Positions 12,601 to 23,428 of a DNA stretch of 64,000 nucleotides are shown here, in pieces. Positions within the stretch are counted from its first letter, which is position 1. The number at the start of each line of letters is the position of its first letter. The stretch is from Watersipora subatra (lineage: Eukaryota; Bryozoa; Gymnolaemata; Cheilostomatida; Watersiporidae), in contig NC_088708.1 of the NCBI RefSeq assembly GCF_963576615.1, forward strand, positions 5,518,001-5,582,000, written 5' to 3'. The notes beneath the pieces were generated by a model. The model saw only the letters and a list, made by a program, of their open reading frames with translations, was not told where the DNA came from and did no database searches. A program made the position numbers and the translations under genes.

Positions 12601-15600
12601 TCCTGCAGTGGGCTTAAACTAACCATTTCATCATAGCTGCTATGTAGACACATTAGTGCGCAGGTAAAACTGATGGTGTACAGTAGGATGTGTAGCGCAA
12701 GTACTATACGAAGTGTTGTAGTGAAGGTACTGTAGGAAGTGTAGTGAAGGTACTGTAGGAAGTGTAGTGAATGTACTGTAGGAAGTGTAGTGAAGGTGCT
12801 GTAGGAAGTGTAGTGAAGGTACTGTAGGAAGTGTAGTGAAGGTGCTGTAGGAAGTGTAGTGAAGGTACTGTAGGAAGTGTAGTGAAGGTGCTGTAGGAAG
12901 TGTAGTGAAGGTACTGTAAGAAGTGTAGTGAAGGTGCTGTAGGAAGTGTAGTGAAGGTACTGTAGGAAGTGTAGTGAAGGTACTGTAGGAAGTGTAGTGA
13001 AGGTACTGTAAGAAGTGTAGTGAAGGTACTGTAGGAAGTCTAGTGAAGGTACTGTAAGAAGTGTAGTGAAGGTACTGTAGGAAGTGTAGTGAAAGTACTG
13101 TAGGAAGTGCAGTGAAGGTACTGTAAGAAGTGTAGTGAATGTACTGTAAGAAGTGTAGTGAAGGTGCTGTAGGAAGTGTAGTGAAGGTACTGTAGAAAGT
13201 GTAGTGAAGGTGCTGTAGGAAGTGTAGTGAAGGTACTGTAAGAAGTGTAGTGAAGGTGCTGTAGGAAGTGTAGTGAAGGTACTGTAGAAAGTGTAGTGAA
13301 GGTGCTGTAGGAAGTGTAGTGAAGGTACTGTAAGAAGTGTAGTGAAGGTGCTGTAGGAAGTGTAGTGAAGGTACTGTAGGAAGTGTAGTGAAGGTACTGT
13401 AAGAAGTGTAGTGAAGGTACTGTAGGAAGTGTAGTGAAAGTACTGTAGGAAGTGCAGTGAAGGTACTGTAGGAAGTGTAGTGAATGTACTGTAAGAAGTG
13501 TAGTGAAGGTGCTGTAGGAAGTGTAGTGAAGGTACTGTAGGAACTGTAGTGAAGGTGCTGTATGAAGTGTAGTGAAGGTACTGTAGGGAGTGTAGTGAAG
13601 GTACTGTAGGAACTGTAGTGAAGGTACTGTAGGAAGTGTAGTGAAGGTACTGTAAAAAGTGTAATGAAGGTACTGTAAAAAGAGTAGCGAAGGTACTGTA
13701 TGAAGTGTAGTGAAGGTACTGTAGGAACTGTAGTGAAGGTGCTGTATGAAGTGTAGTGAAGGTACTGTAGGGAGTGTAGTGAAGGTACTGTAGGAACTGT
13801 AGTGAAGGTACTGTAGGGAGTGTAGTGAAGGTACTGTAGGAACTGTAGTGAAGGTACTGTAGGAAGTGTAGTGAAGGTACTGTATGAAGTGTAGTTAAGG
13901 TTGTGCAACGTGTCATCACCTTCAGTGTACAGTGTCCGAATACGGAAGCTGAATGTTTGTTGGAAATATTAGATGAGTAAAACTAAAACTTCATATCTAA
14001 TTTTTATCATTGTATACAGTTTGCTACAAGACTAGACACTGTAGTATTTTTCTAGCAAACTAGAATGTTATCTACACTGTTATTTTAGAATAAATCACCT
14101 TAACTAGTAACTGCCAATGTTTACCTTGACTCTCTATTTGTAAGCGTCATTTTCAACTAAACAATCTTTAATATAATACATGTAGGTATTGTAATTCTAT
14201 ACGAGTATATTTAACAGCTATGTCTGTGTGCATAGTCAAGTATTACCATAGATGTAAAAACTTTTATATATCTATGAGTATATATCTATGGTTTATATAT
14301 CTATGAGTATTACCAATGTATCTACAGCTTCTATAGTAAATACTGCATGGCTGCTTTGTATATTCCATTAAGCTTTGCGACCTTTCTAGTATCACCTTCT
14401 CGCGTTTCTCATGACCTTTCAATATCTAGTTTTTGCATTTCGTAATGAAAACGCAGCACAATAGCTGCATTGTTTTCTCATAAGGCTGCTAATCGATGGC
14501 ATTGGCATTACTGGTGCAACACCCATTGTCATCTCATAAATCAATGTTTGCTTACATCGTCAGTGTACATCTTTATTAATTAGCAAGGTTAGTTAAATTC
14601 AAAACAATACAATGTATACCGTTGACCCAAGTCTCACAAAAATATAGTAGGGTTTAATGTAAATGCACACTGCTCGGCACCCTTACTCCTTGTTATTGAG
14701 CGAGCAATCATTACAACTGCATCCATCATTCAACTGACCTATCAAACAGAATCTTTGCTCAATAGGATGCTGGAACAACAAATTCTAGCTTATTATGTAT
14801 TTATACAGTAACAACTTGCTTATAACTATATTATATATAAAAACTGCTTCCTCAACCGATTAACCCAAGTGGGTGGTAATGGCTACTCAATTTCGGGTCT
14901 CCTATCAGAGATCTTGAAGTTAGAGCACCTGCTTTAAAATCTTAGTCGTTCTCAAATGCACACATTTCTGCAACTTGTGTTGATTGTTGCCAGTATTGGG
15001 GCCACATTTAATGCGCAGGTTTTATTGTTAAATATATAACTGTGACAATATACTGAGCAATCCCAATAGAGATGTAACAGTTGTTCCTCTTTCATTGTTT
15101 CATGCAGACGTAAGAAAACCTCTAAGGGGATACCATGGAAGCTGAACAAAAAGGATAAGTACCTATACTGCCCAATACCTAAAGCTGGTTGGAGTAGCTG
15201 GAAGAGGCTGTGGTTCTACACAAGTGGAGTCATCAGCAGCTATGAAACTGATGTGGGTATTAGAAGTGATCTCGATGCTCATGTCTATAATCTAAAAAGT
15301 GAGGCACAAGTGCAATCTGCATGGAAAAGTGGAGGTTATAATTTCTCTTTCGTGTTTGTGAGGTGAGTACAACACTTTCAATATTCCTCTAAAAGGTTAA
15401 ATTCTACACGAACAAACAACTCCAACAAGTTTATAAACAGCAAGCTGTACTATTGGTTGCAGTAAACTGGCAATGTAATTTATTGATGAAATTAAATTAT
15501 GATTAAATTGATGAAAAGTTGTAAATTGTCAAAAATTATTATATGGGTATGGTGGTGTTAAAGCCTGAAAATATGACATAATACTAGTTAACAGCATAAG

Positions 15601-18600
15601 TGTTTCCGTTTATTTTTAAAGAATCCCAAGAAACCAACAGCCAAAGATACTAGATAGTAAATGGAAATATACAGAAATGACAACTCCCAATTAAGGTGGC
15701 ATGCAATAGGCGTATATCAACATTTGCTAATATTTAAAGATCTTACATCGCAATTCAGTTGATGGTGAGTTGATGACTAGTGCTCATTGCGTAAACAGTG
15801 TAGTGCTTAGATTTACGTAGGACATCTGGCAAGAAGCTTTGTGTACAAGCTTCACTGGATGTTGCTGTTTGACAACCTTTTGGTGTTGATATATGAAAGT
15901 ATACTAGAAATTCCCCTGTCATACAGCCCACGACCAAAGTGCTATTGGAAAAAAGAAAGGGTGCTGATGGTTGAGAAATACAATATTAGCAGTCAAATGG
16001 CACTGCAGTGCAATAGGATAACTGCAATGGTAGCTGTAATGTACTGGGTGTGGGTGTTATTATGTACAACAAACAGCAATAATGAATGGAAAAGATTATA
16101 TGTTTATATCTCTCCCCTACAATAAGAAAAATGCAAAATTTGAAGTAAAATGCATTGATATTATTAGAATAACCAATATTATTAATATAGTAATATAGTA
16201 ATAATAGAAAACCAATGCACAATTTTGTTTACATTTCAAAACGTCATAGCTAACAATATCAAAAAGTTGTGATATTTATATAGATTTTTAGAAAATCTAT
16301 TTAACAAAACTATTCAGAAAAAATAATAACAGTAACATATTGCTCATCATCGATGTTGTTAGTGTGACTATAACATTTCAATAGTCATCCAAACTTATAA
16401 TTAAATATTGTAATAATCTCATAAGAATCGTTAGAAAAAAATATCATCATTTCCTTTACTTTCACTGCTTTGGACATCAGTTAGAATACCAAAGTGCTCA
16501 AAAGTGTCCAAAATGTCAGTTACTTTGAAATCGGCAAAAAAGAAACGATTATATTTTAGTACTTCTACGTTAATTACAGAAACCTTCGGCAAGTCGACAA
16601 TGCTATAGACTGGTGAAATGTGCATGTTATTTTTTCGTGAAATGCGCACGACTTAATGGTTCTATTCTCTATCGCTCGGCGTATCGTTTGCTGGTCTTAA
16701 TTTTGATAAAAATAAGGCTTGGCAAGTTTTAATAACGATTTTCGGCCAAATTAATCTGTCTATTTGTGTATAATTCGATCAGATGGATAAGTTTTAAGAT
16801 ATTGTCGACAATTTACAAAGATTTGGTAACATATTTAAATAGGTTTTTATGTGTTTCGTATCATTATTATACTTAAACGACTCGACTGAAAATGGTTAAA
16901 TTTGTTGATGGGATTTCGGCACAAGGGTTTGCAACGTTGTTGATGAATAATTTTCGTGAGTTGTGTGCACATGCATTTATCATAAAACTCTCAAACATTC
17001 GCTCCGCTAGTGTTTAGTCGTGGGATGAACCTACTTGACTGTGCAGAGATATTTATACTTTGCCACCATTGTAGCAGATTGAAGCTTCAACAAATGCTCA
17101 CTAGCTCGGTTTTCACTGTGGGTGCGCATTGATATGTATGCATAAATTTGCTTTGAGGTAGTGTTCAAATCTAAGTTAACTATCAGTAAAATGTTTCAAC
17201 CTAGGGATATTACTACGTGTACATGTTGTTATCAGGAAACTGTGAACGCCTTTTAAAATATTTTCCAATGAAGCATTTCGTAAATTAAAGCGCAAGAAAT
17301 TAAAGAATAGTTTGTTTTATTAGACAAAAATTATCCCTCTTTTCTGTTAGCATGATACCTAAAAAAGACACGGACTTAGTATAGAATATTTTGCGAGGTT
17401 TAATAATTAAGAGAAATGAACTTATTGTCAACTGTTAATAGCTCAATGAATATACAGTAATATAGCAAACCCTCTGCATAGTACAAATATACAGTAATAT
17501 AGCAAACCCTCTGCATAGTACAAATATACAGTAATATAGCAAACCCTCTGCATAGTACAAAGTATATTGATGTGTTAGTGCCGTTAGTAGTACAGCAAAA
17601 CAAAAGTAATATTTTTATTAGATTGCTATAACTTGTCACAGTAATAATTCTGTAGGATTTTCAAAACGGGTGCAGTAAAACAATTTGACTCTACTTTGAT
17701 GAAAATAGAGCCAAATCTTCTGACGACTCTTAAAAGAGGACGCATAAATTTAGAACAAACAATTCCTGAGACTATATAATAGCCAGAGAAGTACTATTTG
17801 GTAATGTGAATAATAGGTAAACTTATGTGTACATGCGAGCAAAGACCAGTTTCTTAGGCAAATGGAAAGTGATTTTTGCTCGTATCTCTATGGTTTTCTG
17901 CTCAGCTGTTTGGTTATTCAATTAAAAGCTGCCTTTTTGCGAGGAAAAAACCTTTTATTATATGCTACATCGCTTGATGTTCGGAGATACACACCATGGC
18001 TTCTCATAGAATTAATTCACTGCATAACTACTCTGCGTAATTGACACTGATGTTACGACTATGAATGTGCTCCAGAGTAGGCATTGTTATTTACGAGCAT
18101 GTAAATACATATACATCTTTACCTGTATGTACATATAAGTTTTCATGCAGGTAAATAGCAGTGCTTAATCTGAAGTGCCAATATAGATATACAGTGTCAA
18201 TTGCATAGAATGGTTATGCAGTGAGATAATCACGTACAGGTATATGAGAAGCTGTGGCATGTATATATGAACACCACGGAATGTAGCATTAAATAAAAGG
18301 GTTTTCTCACAAATAGCAGCATCTACAATGTAATTGAATGACAAAACAGAAAGGCAGAAAATGGTAGCCAATACTAAGCAAAACATGCTCCATTTGGCTA
18401 TAAAACTGATTATAAAATTGTTCGTGGGATAAGAGAAGTTTAAGAGTCTATAGTGATGTAAATTTCAGACCAGCCAAACAGACAGACAAGTTTCTCGTCT
18501 TTATGTAATAAACAAACTGAATGCCCGGAGTTACAACTAGTAATAAAAAATATCTTTAATAGAAAATTTATTTTTAATCAACACAACTTCTACTGTTTTA

Positions 18601-20939
18601 ACTTTTAAATGAAGGTGTTTGTTTATGTCTGTGTGTGTCCGGCCAATGCACAATTCAAATATCTGAAAGCTTGAGACATAGCTAAAAAAAAGATGGTTGA
18701 ATAATATTTTTTACTTGTTATGCTAAACATTTGTTCAAGACTTAAAGCAGCTGATAAACAGTGTCAGGTCATGTAGTTGCCCTTGGCTAAGCTTCTTTAC
18801 CCAATGAATTTAAGTAACTTATACTAGTCTAAATCTATGTACGTTGTATACAAACCTCAGTGTTTGTCTATCATCTGTCGCTCGTATGTCAATCACTTTT
18901 GTTTGTAACTTTATCACATAATAGTGATAAAGTTACAAACAAAAAATCCAGTGAGTCAAAAACAAGTCACACACTAGATAGCTATTCAACACCGGTTGCA
19001 ACTATATGACTAATAAAGGCATTGGGACTATTCATCATATCAATTTGGTAGTTGGCTCAGCATCAGTGCTGCCAAACTCAAACACTTTAAGAATAAGTAT
19101 GCATGTTGTTAACAAACGAAAGAAAACGTCTGTTAACTAAATGAACACCTCTTTACTATACTCTCTTATTACAATTCTTTTCAAGTTTCTAAAACCTTTT
19201 TCTTTGCTGCCCATTTATTGTCAGCACTGACAATGACGAAGCTCGTTGGTCCATACGGCACTTTGAAAAGTCTGTGTTTGAGCGTGATGCCATTATATGG
19301 GCTCACAAAGTTTTCTAAGCAATTTTAGACTTCAGGAAACCTAAACAGTGCTTTTTATGGCAAAGTCCCTAAAAGGCATGTTTTTGATTGGAGGGCAAAC
19401 TGTAAATTGGAAAAGAGGGTTGATGGTCATATACAACCTGTTTGTACCTATGTTTAGTTACTAATAATTGATTGTTTTTACAAGTGTTAAAAAAACCAAA
19501 ACATTACCTATGTATCATACACCATGACTATCAACCGTGTCAACGCAGTAAGTGCACATTTAACAAAAATACACTCTTCTTCAAAGTATTTGTTTTTTGT
19601 TAGAAGTTTTCTAAACACCAAAATGCTATTACAAGTAGAATGGCAATCAGGTATATAGCCACATGGGCAGACATTCATGCAATGACAGTTGTTGACTAAT
19701 AAATTAATGGTCTAGCACTACATATTGAGGGATCGCTGAAAATAATGTATATCCATAATACATGATACACCCAAAACCTGAGTCTTGCTAACTACCCTTC
19801 ATAATATTATACTTAGGCTATACTTGAACACAGATCTCTACTAATTGTAAATCTATTAGTTATCACACAGCAAAGAAAGGCGCATAAAGAAAAACTCTTC
19901 GCTAAGTCACTATTGTATGCTAGATACTAAAATAGTCTCTTTTCATCAAAAGAGTGGTTTTGCTATGAAAAATCACTGTATCATTGTGGACTTGTGAGGA
20001 TTTTTTCAAACTATGTAAACCTGTTTCTTAAAAGAGTAGTAAGTTATTTATTGTATTTTGGAAGCTTAAACGACTAATAGAAGCAGCAGATACAAATAAA
20101 GAACCGATAAGTACTATCTTTAGACTTACTAAGGGTCATACAAAAGATTTTTTACATCTGCATTGTCAATTTTAGCGAGAGTTGTCTGCTTGCAGCTGAT
20201 ACCTCAAATTATTGCATTATCGTTCTTATAAAGTCTTTTTAAATCTGTACTTGATTGGTCTTATTCTAATAATTACATATCATAGATGTTCTCCTGCACT
20301 ATGTTAAATCAATTTGTTTACCTTTATTATTATATTCTCAAATATTTAGAGGTCTTCTATGATAAGTATTGACATCTTAGACCTATTAATAATACTTATA
20401 GTTTATAGTATAGTTAATTAAGTATAGTTAATAGGTCTATGATTGACATTCAACTTGGCGGAATTATGTGGTTTTGTTGTAGGAATCCATGGGAAAGACT
20501 CGTTTCAGCTTATATAAACAAGGCTGTTGAATATAACTATTCCAGAATTCTTCATACTCCTTGTCGGTGGGAATCTATGGAGCCATATAAACCGGATCTA
20601 ACATTTGAACAGTTTTTAACTTGCATTGCTGATGGTTCTAGAGAAATGCATTGGGCACCACAGTGGTATCTCTGCAATATTTGTCGAATAAAATTTGACT
20701 TTATCGGTCATATGGAAACAGTGAAAGAGGATGCAGCTTTTGTCCTCAGCGCTATAGGCCTGAAGGCTACATATCCCCATTCATTTGCCTCTACCAAGTA
20801 TTCTACTAAAGAGGTGATGACCGAATGGTACCAATCTATACCAAAAAGTCTCTTACAACGCCTTGCAGTCATTTATACGCATGATTTTGAGCTGCACGGA
20901 TATAGCCGCAATCCTCCTGGAAGAGAAGATCTGTCATAG
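6606..20939 (+). CDS. Carbohydrate sulfotransferase, HNK-1ST/CHST8-14 type (Sulfotransfer_2), 4 exons, 337 aa
   Basis: Exons: 6606-6746, 7672-7832, 15108-15362, 20483-20939 (TAG). All junctions are GT-AG and in phase (0, 2, 2), giving 337 aa. The protein is a type II Golgi membrane enzyme: a basic cytosolic start (RKIKK), one membrane segment at about residues 11-27, then a Gln-rich stem. The 5'-phosphosulfate loop for PAPS is CPIPKAGWSSWKRL (about 122-135). The 3'-phosphate site is RNPWERLVSAYINK (from 186), split by the last intron exactly at its Arg codon. The later signature HWAPQWYLCNI-FDFIGHMET is also typical. Family members transfer sulfate from PAPS to GalNAc, GlcA or similar sugars on glycoproteins and proteoglycans; the acceptor cannot be told from sequence. 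Introns 2 (7.3 kb) and 3 (5.1 kb) are swollen by repeats. The start is the first ATG before the membrane segment. A polyadenylation signal follows at 21054. Confidence 0.93.
7061..7119. repeat. Short tandem repeat, 14-bp unit, about 4 copies
   Basis: The unit GCCTAGTCAGGAGT is repeated about four times with one variant (ACCTAGTC...), followed by a partial copy. It lies in intron 1 of the sulfotransferase gene. Confidence 0.9.
7189..7200. promoter_or_regulatory. Perfect 12-bp palindrome containing a consensus CRE
   Basis: GGTGACGTCACC contains the full CREB/ATF site TGACGTCA. It lies in intron 1 of the sulfotransferase gene. A single motif match of this length can occur by chance in 64 kb, so function is only a possibility. 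Confidence 0.25.
7862..8400 (+). repeat. 49-bp minisatellite that appears to have grown inside a SINE
   Basis: From 7862 to 8333 a 49-bp unit (GAGTCACACAAAGCCTATTG... ending GTAGGTCGTTGGTTT) is repeated nine times plus a partial copy, nearly identical throughout. The end of each unit plus the start of the next, GGTCGTTGGTTTGAGTCAC, resembles a tRNA B-box region. The last copy runs into GGTTAGGAAGGGCATC and then TGTGCCAAATC (to about 8375). Those two blocks are the conserved tail of tRNA-derived SINEs known from cephalopods and fishes. The simplest reading is one SINE whose body was tandemly amplified. The array starts 29 bp after the splice donor of sulfotransferase exon 2. Confidence 0.6.
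8772..12065. repeat. Large 37-bp minisatellite array, about 89 copies
   Basis: The unit is about TTCTCAACATACTTACTATA followed by TCTACTCTTACTGTCAG (37 bp). Copies differ mainly at T/C positions (ATACTTACT, ATACTTATT, ATATTTACT) and are arranged in mixed order. The array fills 3.3 kb of intron 2 of the sulfotransferase gene. As 37 is not a multiple of three and the unit has no stop in any forward frame, the array reads as a 1127-codon open frame with a 37-aa period. That frame is an artefact. Confidence 0.97.
12348..12475. repeat. Two adjacent strong palindromes
   Basis: At about 12350-12416, ACTTGGCAGTTGCAGAATAA and its inverted copies form a compound palindrome (TTGCAGAATA paired with TATTCTGCAA, and ACTTGGC with GCCAAGT). 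At 12421-12475 a perfect 22-bp arm (TACAACATAATATGTACAAA plus AA) pairs across an 11-nt loop. Such hairpins may be ends of small foldback elements; no target duplication was found. They sit between two minisatellite arrays. Confidence 0.75.
12713..13898. repeat. 23-bp minisatellite array, about 51 copies
   Basis: The unit is GTGTAGTGAAGGTACTGTAGGAA, with recurrent variants GGTGCTG, GTAAGAA, GTAGGAACTG and GTAGGGAGTG. Blocks of variants recur together, for example the pair near 13540-13620 and 13720-13800, which points to duplication of multi-unit blocks. The reverse strand reads as open frames of 499 and 422 codons (YLHYTSYSTFTTLPTVPSLH type); these are artefacts of a stop-free unit. Intron 2 of the sulfotransferase gene. 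Confidence 0.96.
13900..15107. other. Remainder of sulfotransferase intron 2
   Basis: This is AT-rich intron sequence with a small TATCTATGAGTAT simple-repeat patch at about 14260-14325. No coding similarity was seen. It ends at a good acceptor (TTTCATGCAG) at 15107. Confidence 0.6.
16205..16668. mobile_element. 5'-truncated copy of the TIR element found whole at 36448-37424
   Basis: The start (AAACCAATGC, then TTTTGTTTACATTTCAAAAC and GTCATAGC) matches 36652 onward, and the order of later blocks is kept, including TCGGCAAAAAAGAAACGATA. The right end CGACTTAATGGTTCT corresponds to the right terminal repeat of the 36-kb copy. Left-end sequence equivalent to 36448-36650 is missing. On the minus strand both copies encode a similar fragment (FFADFK...DILDT...VQSSESKG / VKSSKSKG), so the family may once have carried a gene. 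Confidence 0.65.
17450..17560. repeat. 37-bp tandem repeat, three copies
   Basis: The unit ATACAGTAATATAGCAAACC plus CTCTGCATAGTACAAAT occurs three times with no visible differences, suggesting recent origin. Sulfotransferase intron 3. Confidence 0.92.
18897..18944. repeat. Perfect hairpin, 21-bp arms, 6-nt loop
   Basis: TTTTGTTTGTAACTTTATCA plus C pairs perfectly with its reverse complement across ATAATA. It lies just before the dispersed repeat copy at 18963. Perfect arms imply recent origin or gene conversion. Confidence 0.9.
18963..19197 (+). repeat. Dispersed repeat copy 1 (partner at 24983-25243)
   Basis: Shared blocks in the same order and orientation include CTAATAAAGGC/CTGATAAAGGC, CTATTCATCAT, AATTTGG..TTGGCTCA, CATCAGTGC, AAGAATAAGTATGCATGTT, GTTAACTAAATGAACACCT and TTTTCAAGTTTC. 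There is no coding capacity. Type undetermined: SINE-like or a non-autonomous DNA element. Confidence 0.75.
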
Positions 20940-21053
20940 TGTTCGCTACTTAGTGTTTCAATCTTGCAAAACCTTTCCTTAATTTTTTAAATGTCATAAC
21001 AGTCTTTTTCTGGAACGCTGGAATATGAAAGATCGACACAATTACACATTAAC

Positions 21054-21059
21054 AATAAA
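21054..21059 (+). terminator. Polyadenylation signal AATAAA for the sulfotransferase gene
   Basis: AATAAA lies 115 bp after the stop codon of the sulfotransferase gene, a usual short 3' UTR distance. Confidence 0.6.
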
Positions 21060-21887
21060 GCATTACAAAAACTATACTTTCTACATTTGGAGAAATACCC
21101 AGGTTTAGTTTTATTATGCTAGGTACTAGCTTTTTACACCTTTTCACTCATATATATATACCATTTGTTGTCAATAACTGAGTACATGTATACTGTCGCA
21201 TCATTTGTCTGTTTGTCAAGACATTAAAACATTAGGTTATTTTAATAAAAATGATGCTTCTGTATAGAGATACTAACTCAGTTTTAGAGTTAGTGAACAT
21301 CTTTGTTTTGGAAGAGTAAAAACTTAGTAAAACCATTTGTATAATGCCAAACTTGTTTACAATCACAAAGTACATGTTTAAATTAACATTAGTAAGAGAC
21401 TACCTATAATTTTGAAGTTGGGAATAAATTGTCGATTAGGCTGGTTTAAAGTTATTTTCTCATGAGTGTAGCCCCTGTTCTATAATTTTCACGAGGTGGT
21501 TTCAATAATCGTTGGTACAAAATATTGGCCTTCAACCACAATGCCTATGTTCCAATCAAAGCATAATAGGTACTGTGCCTTGAGTGGACATAGAGGAGTT
21601 TAGACAATCGTGTAAACATCATTTTATTTTTATATAAAGCCTCACTTCCGGTGGTGGCACGCGTTCAGAAAATTTACATACACTTGCATTGAACTGAATT
21701 TCTATTTACATTTTTTGAAGAGTAGGACCAGTGCTAAAAACATTGACTGGAAGACTTTTATATCAGCCTAAACTAGCAAAGAAGTCTAAATTCTATTAAG
21801 CTGCAGATACAATTTCTGAAATAGATTAACTTGTATTGTTTAAGCGTACAGTCTGCCTGTACACGCTAGAGCTTCACATGATTGAAG

Positions 21888-22536
21888 GGAAAATTATAGA
21901 TCCTATTGGAAAAGTGGTGTTTCTGGTTGAGTAAGAAATCATTTGACTCGCTGATTTCTTGTGCTGTCATAGTTACATAGATACTAAGCGTTAAGTTGAC
22001 AATGATTATAAACTAGTGATGCACCTTCCCTGCACCCAACCAGTCTTTCCAGATTTTTTATGAGTTACGCTACCAGGGCCGACTGCCTCAACCCTAAATG
22101 CCTTTTGCCATTACTACTTACATTACATGCTTCTACTGTAACTATACAACATGGCTCCTACATGTATAAATAAAGGCTACTACATCTACTCTCTCCCAAC
22201 ATATCATATCAATGGTTCCATGGACACATGGTTGGACATGGAACCACATGGTGGTTATTGTACTCACTTTACATCTTTCTCTTTTTCACTCATCTTCTAC
22301 CAAAGCTAAGGAGCCTTATGGTCAGGAGTATATACATTCATGGATACTGGAAAGGTTTAGTCGAATAGTAGAATTGGATATAGTAGGAGACTATTAGACG
22401 GTACTACATGTAGATGGATGGAACTTCAGTGCAAACACACAAACAACATCTGTTTGGGATTCCCGGTTTTCAGCGAGCCAACTAAATTCTAATGTAACTG
22501 GAAACACCACTTTTCCAATAGGATCTATAATTTTCC
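21888..22536. mobile_element. Non-autonomous element bounded by 36-bp perfect inverted repeats
   Basis: GGAAAATTATAGATCCTATT and 16 further bases at 21888-21923 are exactly inverted at 22501-22536. Weaker inverted similarity runs inward (TTTGACTCGCTGA against the complement of TCAGCGAGCCAAC). The 0.65-kb interior has no recognisable protein. Ends and target duplication are not defined. It is most likely a MITE of a DNA transposon. Confidence 0.65.
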
Positions 22537-23053
22537 AATGAAAAGAAGTTGATGAGAACTTATGTTGGTCTTGATCAAAAAACTAGGTTTGCAGCTTCAA
22601 TATAAGCAATACAATTTTATGATACATCACTACTTTGTCCTTTTCAACAGAGTTTCACATTTTTAGAGATTAATAGCCAATATTCACAGCATATTGATTT
22701 TGAGCTAGACATATATGATTAGTCATTGTTGTACACAAATTGTACCAAAGTAGTAACCTTAAAAATTACTTCAATCATGAGTTTTGTAATACTACTGTTG
22801 CAATGATTCAGATGGAGGCCCAGGGTTGGTTATAGATCTGATTTGCTGTTAATGTAGATGATCACACATTACCTTTCAAAATTCAATTTTCATGGGCAGG
22901 GAAAAAAGGAACGGAAGTTTAATAATACATCATGCATGCACCACCAGTCAAGAAAACTTTTTTCTAAAGGCTGGTTGTGCATCAGCGAGTTTCAAATTAT
23001 CATTAATTTTAATATAGACTTACTTAAAATGTTGTGTCAGTTTTGTTAAAGTC

Positions 23054-23428
23054 ATGAAATGCTGCTCTCCTCACCTCCAACCCTACCAAGCAAACAACAA
23101 TGTACTACTACAGACCTGCAAAGGTTTATTTCAATGTACCCTTAGAAGTTCTACACCTAATTTACATCACGCTGACCTTTTTAAATTAGTTCTAGAGCCA
23201 AGTAGTTGTGCAGCACCTTTTTGCACTAATCGAGGCTTGGGGTTTCCAAAGACTGACTTACTATGGAACCAAAGGCTGGTAAATATGAAACATCTCTCTT
23301 CTTTCAACTCTGGTAAAGAAGACCAACAGTGGAAGTCCATCAGTTTCCAGTTAGCTGTGAGAAAGTCTCACACACAGATGGATTCGAAATCCATGGCTAT
23401 GCGTGATCTGGTGAAAAGAGTTCGGTAA
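23054..23428 (+). CDS. Unrecognised open frame, 124 codons
   Basis: The product is hydrophilic with balanced composition, unlike most chance frames in this AT-rich DNA. Its C-terminal half reads WKSISFQLAVRKSH then SMAMRDLVKRVR. I recognise no family, and no flanking exon could be joined to it. It may be an exon of an unknown gene, a transposon remnant, or chance. Confidence 0.2.
   Translation: MKCCSPHLQPYQANNNVLLQTCKGLFQCTLRSSTPNLHHADLFKLVLEPSSCAAPFCTNRGLGFPKTDLLWNQRLVNMKHLSSFNSGKEDQQWKSISFQLAVRKSHTQMDSKSMAMRDLVKRVR

Larger units (their letters stand above)
15363..20482. other. Sulfotransferase intron 3 with dispersed repeats
   Basis: This 5.1-kb intron splits the 3'-phosphate binding motif at its Arg codon. 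It contains a truncated copy of a TIR element (16205-16668), a 37-bp triplicate (17450-17560), a perfect 21-bp hairpin (18897-18944) and one copy of a dispersed repeat (18963-19197). The open frames at 15841-16125, 17862-18044 and 18165-18386 show no recognisable protein. Confidence 0.7.

Noticed and set aside
12420-13919. 499- and 422-codon minus-strand frames of Tyr/Thr/Leu/Pro-rich repeats
   Set aside because: Artefact of the 23-bp array; both frames show the same 23-residue period and no flanking gene structure.
20439-20482. Upstream part of the 166-codon frame starting at 20439 as the sulfotransferase start
   Set aside because: A splice acceptor at 20481-20482 joins exon 3 in phase to give FVFVRNPWERL, the family motif. 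The residues before it are intron.
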